A stretch of 64,000 nt of DNA. Source: Setophaga petechia (lineage: Eukaryota > Chordata > Aves > Passeriformes > Parulidae). Shown piece after piece: positions 57,353 to 64,000 of this stretch. Below the pieces are notes generated by a model that worked only from the letters and a program-made list of their open reading frames with translations, had not been told where the DNA came from and made no database searches. Positions within the stretch are counted from its first letter, which is position 1; each line of letters opens with the position of its first letter. Location: NCBI GenBank assembly GCA_024362935.1, contig JANCRA010000008.1:35992557-36056556 (forward strand). Reading direction: 5' to 3'. The position numbers and the translations under genes were made by a program.

Positions 57353-60284
57353 CTAGAGTTGTTTAACTGCTGTGCAAATCAAAGAATCATATTTCAAAAT
57401 AGTTTTATTTCCTTCCATTCAATTACTAAGGACAGTACTTCTTTAATTTTTCTGCTTTGTTTAGAAATATTAGCTATAGAAAGCATGAGTGAATAACTCT
57501 AAAGGTGACAATGGAAGAAGTGCTTGTCTTTGAAACCTGTTGAAAACATACTTATGCAGAAGCTAAAAAAAATTAATTCAGTTGAAAAAAAAAAGCCCAA
57601 AACAATAAGTAAAGATAATTGACTAGCTTACAAGAATTTTCTTTGAAATATCTACAGCTTTCAATGTATTTAGTCTGTAAGATCAATTTGTTGTTAAGCA
57701 TGTCTTATGACACACATTTGAATATAAACTTCTCCAATGCCTTTTAGCTGGTGGAGATTTGCCTCCCTCCCACCCACAGACAACCAGAGTCCAAGTACAG
57801 ATTCCTCTTGTTCTGGGGAGTATTTCATGCTCTTGTGTACCCTCCCTCAGGGTGCTCGTGGTGTTGGTAAATTGCCACTCCAGTGCAACAAAGAAGCATC
57901 ACTCAATTTTACTGAATTCAGGGAGGAATGGACTTAAGTGTCTTCATGATGAGCACCACCTTCAGAAAAATATGCATGTTCTATTGACAGATCTTCTTTG
58001 GTGGTATAAAATCACAGCACACTAATAAATCACGTCATTTCTGGCAATGTAAATATTACTTCAATGAAAAAGACAGCAATATTGAATTTCTAAACCTTTC
58101 TGTTCAGCCAAGGGGAAACAATTTTCTTTATGCAACCCTTTTACTGATGGCCTATTTTAGTTCCATTTTTCCTGCTGTAAAACATCTGTGTTTCAAGGAG
58201 CTGTTCTACAGAGACAGGTTGCTGTGTGATAGATGATCTGATGATGTTTCTATGAAGGCACTTCTTCTAGAAATACCTTTCTGCTTTCAGCTCAGAGAAA
58301 GCTGCTACAAAATACCCTGACTTCATTCTAAATCTGATTTCACACTCTCCACTTCCTATTCATTGTTTTTCTTATTAGCTTTAGATAAGATAAAAACACA
58401 AGCTGGAGGCACAGTATTTTCCCTGAGATTCTTTCCTATGGATGTAATTTACTAAGTTAAAAAAAGCCAATTGTGAGAAAAAAATTATCATATGTCTTTC
58501 TGTTATCAGGTCATCAGAAGTATCTTAGAATTTAGCTTTTCCCCACTGTATACTCCAGACACTTTTTTCAAAATTTCTGTTCTCTCTCTGTGATACAGAA
58601 TGGGCTTGAACAGAACAGTGAAACTGCAGAGATGGACCTGAAGGTTTTCCTTAAGGGATGTTGACATCAGGTGATAAGACCAGTATTGCCAAGGAACAGC
58701 ATACTTGCTTGTGCAGGAGGTTGATGCATGTATTTCACAGAGAAGGGAGAATTTTACTGCTCTACACAGGGTGCTGTGGGCAAACTGGTACACTGTGAAT
58801 TCATTCTATGTGATCATTAAGTCAGGTCTCTGTTGTGCAGTGTTGCTCTTCTCCAAAGGAGCAGTCTCTCAGCAACACATACAGCCAATTTCAGCAACAT
58901 CTTTTTGTACTTTTGTTTCATTTTGCCTTGCTCATGCTGACAAATTTTTCCTAAGTTTTCTCCCAGTGACAGTCTGGAAGCATGATTAGAAAAATCTTGC
59001 TTAGGCTCGTGTATTGGACTAGCATAGCTCAAAGACCACCCCGTTCCTCATTTTCTCATCCTCAAAAGTAAATCTAGGCCATTTCAAACACAGCATGCAG
59101 AAAGTACCTTCATGAAAGTGTATTTGAAAATTCAGAAAAAAATCCCAAAACATCCTTAGATGTCGCATGTATCTTACTATCTGGACAAAAGTCTCTATTT
59201 GTGTTAATCTCACAGCATCTATATGGCTATCTATCTTTCAAAAAACCCCTGCTGTCATGTGCATGTCCCTCTTTGTCAAGACTATCTTTTCTACCTTCCA
59301 AAAAGTAATGGAGTCTCATGAAGAGCCTCTTTGCAGGAGTTAGGATTTTCTATTTCAGAGCCTCAGGTAGTCTCAACATCATTGTACTGAATACATGAAC
59401 AACAAAAGGGTTTTTGTTTGCTTGCTTTCCTTTTGGAGAGCACCAGTTGCTCTTTTCTACCATGTTCTTTTTTGTGTCTTGTGTACAAAATGTACACTTT
59501 CCTTAGGAGGATTTTTTTTCAAAAGATACAAAATACTTCATAGGAGTAGTATGATGATTTATTCCACACACTTAGTTTAATGCTGCTTCCATACTCAAAT
59601 TTGATCAAAGTACTAATTTTGTGAATTCCTTATTTTATTTAATAGCTATATAAATCTTCTAATTTTTTTTTTTGTTTTTTACAGCTTTATTATTCTTGCA
59701 GCATTTATTTTCCTGGCTATTAGCTGAACACTTGTGCTGGCAGCCAAAGACTAGTGGATTATGGGAACAGAGAAGTGGAGAAAACCTTCTGAAGAAGTCT
59801 TTAGCAACCCAATTGTAAATAGTTCTCATAAACTGAACAACTTTCAAATTAGTAATAAGCTTTTAGGCTTGCTATTTTTGATGGGAAGCTGACACAAAAA
59901 CTCCCCTGTCTGTTATTAAACCAAACTTACCAACGCCCATTCACTCCAACCTTGCCTTCAAGTGCAGAGAAGTGTTTCATACTGTTTCCTGTCTCCTGAT
60001 AAGGAATAATCATACCTCTTTTAAAAAGCTCTGTTTATCTCCATGTGACAACTGTAGCAGTGTGTGAGGTAGCCTGATGCCAGTGACCTGTACCAATTGC
60101 TTCTATCAGAGGACTACTAGCATGACCACAGGACACAGCATAGCTACCTTCTAGCACAGTACAAGTTTTCACAGACATATCTACAAGCAGAGTTTCTGTC
60201 ATACTCAGCTGTCAGCATCTCTGATCCCTGACTGCAGGCTCATTGCAGGCTGCTTTGTTCCCTGTTTCAGGGCAGCACAAGAAT

Positions 60285-60480
60285 CCATAAAAGATTTTCC
60301 TATCCCCATGTGCTCAATGACCTCATTAACGCTTACGCCTCATCAAAAGAAGCCAAGTAAATAAGAAGGAAGAAGGGATCAGTGGGAAAGGTTTATTTGG
60401 CCTCATTGCCAGTTTATGCCAGGTTAAATTGACTGTGAAACTATGACAGTAAGACTGAAATCAACTGAGACATTAAGCAG
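60285..60480. promoter_or_regulatory. candidate conserved non-coding block
   Basis: The block contains 'cctcattaacgcttacgcc' (two CpGs in a CpG-poor region, with a TAAC/ATTAA core), a TAAATAAG-type forkhead/Hox core and 'ggtttatttggcctc'. It has no repeat similarity and balanced composition. Inferred from appearance only. Confidence 0.25.
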
Positions 60481-60714
60481 GTCTGATAGCAATCTGTGGC
60501 CTTCTTTTCTTTTCATTGTGCAGTAGTGGTGAGGGTGGGGTATTGTAACCTCCTAAACAAGTAATATGTGTTTGTTATTCTCCTTTGGTTTTTCCAGGTG
60601 GAAAAATGAGATTTTAAGTAATTTATTTGTATTTGATTTTACCTGACAGCTCACTGTTCTCTTCCGCTTAGCCAGAAGAGAAAATAAATAGCACAGAATC
60701 TTGCCATTTTTAAG

Positions 60715-60800
60715 CCAATTTTTTATAATCTATCGCTGGGGGATTTTAAGCCCAGAGGACCTAAATCAGCCTAAAATTAATCTGGGTCTGGTAAATAGGA
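60715..60800. promoter_or_regulatory. candidate conserved non-coding block
   Basis: A block with 'gggggattttaagccc', an imperfect palindrome, and TTAATC (within 'aaaattaatctggg', 60773-60786), the Otx/Crx-type core. It includes a CpG (tatcgctg). Function is inferred. Confidence 0.22.
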
Positions 60801-61129
60801 CTGAAACAATGATTTGGAAAAAAAAATCTAGTTTATTTTATGACATTAGGTAGTTGGTTTTCTCTTTTGTTTGTGTTTTCATTTAAAAAAGTTCAAAAAG
60901 CAAGGCATTCTAGTCTGACCTGTGTAAAGGTGACTGATTTTTTCTCTACTTAATTTTTTTTTCAGTCTATGAGTTCTGAAAAATAGTAAAATGTACAGCA
61001 TGGAGGAGAAAGTGAAAAGGGTCTGAGCACTACTAATCTGACAGTTCTATTGCATGCTCTGCAAGACCCTGGCACCTTTTTTCCTTTGCCTTAGACTTTT
61101 CAAATGCCTATTCTAAGATTGCTTCAAGA

Positions 61130-61985
61130 ATCACTGGCAAAGGTATCAGCAAAAACAAGTTTAATATAAAATTGAAAGCATGACAAAGTTTACTGGCAAG
61201 GTTCATCCTATTACTTACTAAATGATTAAAGTGCATCAAGGAAAAGCAAATAAAAATTCAAAATCAATGAATCCAAACTGAAATAAACCCCAAACTGTCT
61301 ATTTGGAGGCAGGGAGGGTGAGGGGGGAAGAGAAAAGGATAGGAAAGGGTAAGGATAAAAAGGAATACACAAGACCCTCCCTGCTAAGTCACAAGGTACA
61401 GAGTACAGCATTGTGCTAAACTGAGCTTGCACTTGACTAAAAGTTTACGCCTAAAGGCCCAACAGAACTTAACAGCATTTAAACTTAACAATACTTAAGT
61501 GATAACTGAAGCTAAGCAGTTTAGCAAAAAATTCATATGGAGTTTATTTTATCACAGTAGTAACTCATTTACAGGCCTGACTTACTACAAGTGTGAAGTA
61601 CTTAAGAATCTAGGAGAACAGCCCTCGTGGCATATTTGCTATAACATGTTCACTCTTGCATGTGCACAGAAGGAGTCTGTACCGGACACATACCTGTGAG
61701 AAAAGCCCCCTTGAATTCAGTGAAGTTCTCGCTTCAGATTCCTTTGTTCCTTCTCAGTGGGTGAAGGGTGGAGAATTGAGGAGTTGGGAGTATCAGCCCA
61801 AGGTCCACCATGGTCCTTTGGTGATTCTCTGAGTATAGCCAACTTGAGAGTTTGCTGGCTCTGAGAGGCCCCACTCGGAGGGAGAATGCTGGTGCAGCCT
61901 GCTGTGGTTGGGAGAGCTCCAAGGGTTTCACTTTGGACTACTTTTACAGGATTGCTAGAGGGCGTGCTTTAGTCATAGTAATTTT
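61130..61985 (-). mobile_element. possible old LTR or other interspersed repeat
   Basis: This block differs from its flanks. It has a purine-rich patch (61310-61375), then a varied, less AT-rich sequence up to about 61980. On the minus strand, 'tatattaaacttg' and 'ataaactccatatg' could be poly(A)-signal or promoter remnants of an LTR. No terminal motifs, target-site duplication or firm family match were found. It may be simple unique DNA. Confidence 0.25.
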
Positions 61986-62425
61986 CCATCCTGGTCACAA
62001 TCTAAGTCACTACCTTTCTCTGAAGGTTTGATAACAAAAATATTATTCCACTTGATTTGTTATTCAGGCAAGACAAATAAGTTTCCAAGTTCATTAAAAA
62101 CAGGAGCTTGTTAGACAGCACTAGTATCTGGGAGCAGGCAGTGTTTCTGCTAAGACCAAGAGAAGCTTATCCCAGGTGCTACTCACCAAGATTGAGCAAG
62201 CATCTCTCAGATGATAGGGTGACCTGAGGAGGTGGTTGCTGGTGATGGTGATAAAATGCACCACCACAAGCTTCCTACCCATTATCTCATGATATTAAGA
62301 ATTTTTGCACAATTGCTCATTCAGGATTGCCTTTCCGAAGAGATGCTGTTCTCAAGTTCTGAGTCTCACAACTTATGAAATGTGAAAAATTGTAGTTAGG
62401 AAAACTTCATGAAACAGAGTCACTT

Positions 62426-62765
62426 AGAATCATAGAATATGCTGAGTTGGAAGACACCCATCAGGATCATTGAGTCCAACTCTTGGTGCTATGTGGGATA
62501 CCTCAACAGTGATGCTGTGTGCCTGAGAGCATTGTCCAAATGTTTCTTGAACTCTGTCAGGCTGATGTTCTGATCACTTCCCTGAGGAGCCTGTTCCAGT
62601 GTCCAATCACCCTCTGGGTGAGAGACCTTTGCCTGATATCCACCCTAAATCTCCTCTGACTCAGCTTCATGCTGTTTCCTCATGTCCTGTCACGGTTCAC
62701 AAGAGAGGAGAGATCAGTGCATGTCCCTTTTCTTCTCCTTGTGAGGATACTGAAGACACCTCACT
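62426..62765 (-). mobile_element. CR1 LINE fragment, 3' end
   Basis: Read on the minus strand this is the last 340 bases of a CR1 element. The plus strand starts 'agaatcatagaatatgctg' (tail-repeat complement), then 'tcattgagtccaactctt', 'gagagcattgtccaaatg', 'cttgaactctgtcaggct', 'gaggagcctgttccagtg', 'ccaccctaaatctcctctg' and 'catgctgtttcctcatgtc'. Conservation is fairly good near the 3' end and fades after about 62765. The plus-strand frame at 62599-62808 lies within it and is not a gene. Confidence 0.92.
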
Positions 62766-64000
62766 GCCTGATGAAGAATTAAAAACCCCAAGATACTTAA
62801 GACGGTGATTGCCACAACAAACAAGCTTGTGAAATGTTATAGTTGTCTTGATTTTGCAAAGGAAATAAAATACATTGTATAATTATGACTAGAGCTAAAT
62901 TTGCCACTACCATGAAAAGGCTCTTTATTTGTTTCAATCTCCTAGCTAAATAATGGCTAATGTAAGACTATGTATTTGCTTCATGTCTGAAAGAAGATTG
63001 AATTACAGAAGTGAAATGCACATTGTGAGAGGTTTTTAATCTTATTGTAAAATGTTCTTTCTCAACTGAAGAACAAAGACAAAAGGACTTTATACAGCAT
63101 TTCTCACCTCTTTTCCACAAGATAAAAGATCCTAAGGACTTTGCATTGGTATTTTCCATTAAGATGGCAATCAATATAATTTGCTTGTTTATCAAGACAC
63201 AAAGCAAGACAGCAGATTGTTATGCCCTGTAGCACACAAGAGCATCAGTAAGATTGTGATAATTGCTACGAAATAAAGTGGATTGTGTAAATTGGATGGA
63301 TTAATGTAAACTACTTAAGAATGACAGATTTGCTGATTATTTGGATTGTTCCCTAATTTCTTTATGTCCATTGTGCCTTCATGTAAAATCTTTCATGCTG
63401 GTGTCCTTGTACTTGCTTTATTATAACACAGTTGTATAGTTATGTCATAGATTAATATACTTAATCATTAGCACATAGCCTTGGACAGTAGGCTGTCTTT
63501 GTTATCAAACTACAAATTTGATTACAGAATGGCATTATTTGTAAGGTTTTCAACAAAAAAGAATATAGAGATCGATGATGAAATGTAATGCAACCATAAT
63601 TATCATCATCATCATAATCTTTGCTGACTTTATAATACTTCAAAATATGAAGACTTTTCAGAAATTATATAAATACCTGTCTTTCTAGAACAATTAATAA
63701 AAGAGAAACTTCAAGCTACTCCTTTGTGAGGTTTCCTGACAAGGTAAATAACACAACCACCTATGTGTAATTTGTTTAGGATTTAATTTCAAGATCAAAT
63801 GAAAATGTACCAGTGTTATTGGAAAAAATTCACGTAGATATATAGACAGTTATACTAAAAAAACCCTGAACTGACAGATGAGTTTGAGCAACTGGACTCC
63901 TGCCCACAGCCTGCAATGCATGTCCACTGTACTGTGCCAGCATGTCTTCTCATGACACTGGAGTTATCCAGGTATGAAGAAATACATTCTTCTGAGTGTA
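62766..64000. other. AT-rich single-copy DNA, no gene recognised
   Basis: No transposon, exon or RNA gene was recognised. A short ATC run (about five units, 63599-63617) is present. Confidence 0.6.

Larger units (their letters stand above)
55683..61129. other. AT-rich single-copy DNA, no gene recognised
   Basis: No transposon, RNA gene or exon was recognised over about 5.4 kb. The segment includes the direct/inverted repeat cluster at 57306-57352 and candidate conserved blocks at 60285-60480 and 60715-60800. The plus-strand frames at 57737-58025 lie in a slightly GC-richer patch and match nothing known. Confidence 0.6.

Noticed and set aside
62599..62808. 69-codon plus-strand open frame as a small protein
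   Set aside because: It is mostly antisense to the 3' end of a CR1 element.
1..64000. Search for tRNA, rRNA, snRNA and CRISPR-like arrays
   Set aside because: No cloverleaf with pol III A and B boxes, no conserved rRNA or snRNA motif, and no regularly spaced repeats were seen. The sequence is eukaryotic.

Overview
The window looks like avian nuclear DNA, most likely from a songbird (passerine). It is AT-rich, gene-poor and repeat-light. Its recognisable repeats are decayed fragments of the CR1 LINE, which dominates bird genomes, and long terminal repeats (LTRs) of endogenous retroviruses (ERVs). These beginning-with-TG, ending-in-CA LTRs are the kind that multiplied in passerines. There is no bacterial or organellar signature: no gene-dense operons, ribosome binding sites, tRNA or rRNA genes, or CRISPR arrays. 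No protein-coding gene or exon could be supported. The long open frames either lie inside LTRs or look like chance frames in AT-rich DNA. The window is therefore part of a gene desert or of a very large intron.

Layout. 1-5.9 kb is unique AT-rich DNA with one G-run and one candidate conserved block near 3.3 kb. A CR1 3' end sits at 5.9-6.5 kb. 6.5-14.8 kb is unique apart from AT/CA microsatellites, a 39-bp tandem duplication (9.5 kb) and a CR1 tail (10.8 kb). 14.8-16.8 kb holds three LTR-derived pieces. 16.8-20 kb is unique, with an AT microsatellite and a candidate regulatory block at 19.6 kb. 20.0-21.3 kb is an LTR-like, partly GC-rich element. CR1 DNA lies at 23.5-23.9 kb. A complete solo LTR with 5-bp target-site duplications occupies 25,562-26,844. 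27-37.7 kb is mostly unique DNA with low-complexity tracts and a TAAT-NNN-ATTA homeodomain-dimer motif at 36.08 kb. A second complete LTR, with 6-bp duplications and recognisable TATA box and poly(A) signal, lies at 39,581-40,205. A near-perfect palindrome with 52-bp arms is at 41.1-41.2 kb. CR1 pieces lie at 44.2-44.8 and 47.7-48.0 kb, and a third LTR at 48.39-48.95 kb. 49-55 kb is unique. A rearranged LTR copy at 55.3-55.7 kb belongs to the same family as the inverse-oriented copy at 15.9-16.3 kb. The rest is unique DNA, with a possible old repeat at 61.1-62.0 kb and a CR1 tail at 62.4-62.8 kb.

Function. Nothing here forms a gene system. Any function is probably cis-regulatory (candidate conserved blocks) or donated by LTR promoters and poly(A) signals. 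The most unusual structure is the 41.1-kb palindrome. Repeat assignments rest on recognition from memory of avian repeat families, not on a database search. Conserved-element calls are guesses from sequence texture that an alignment would settle.
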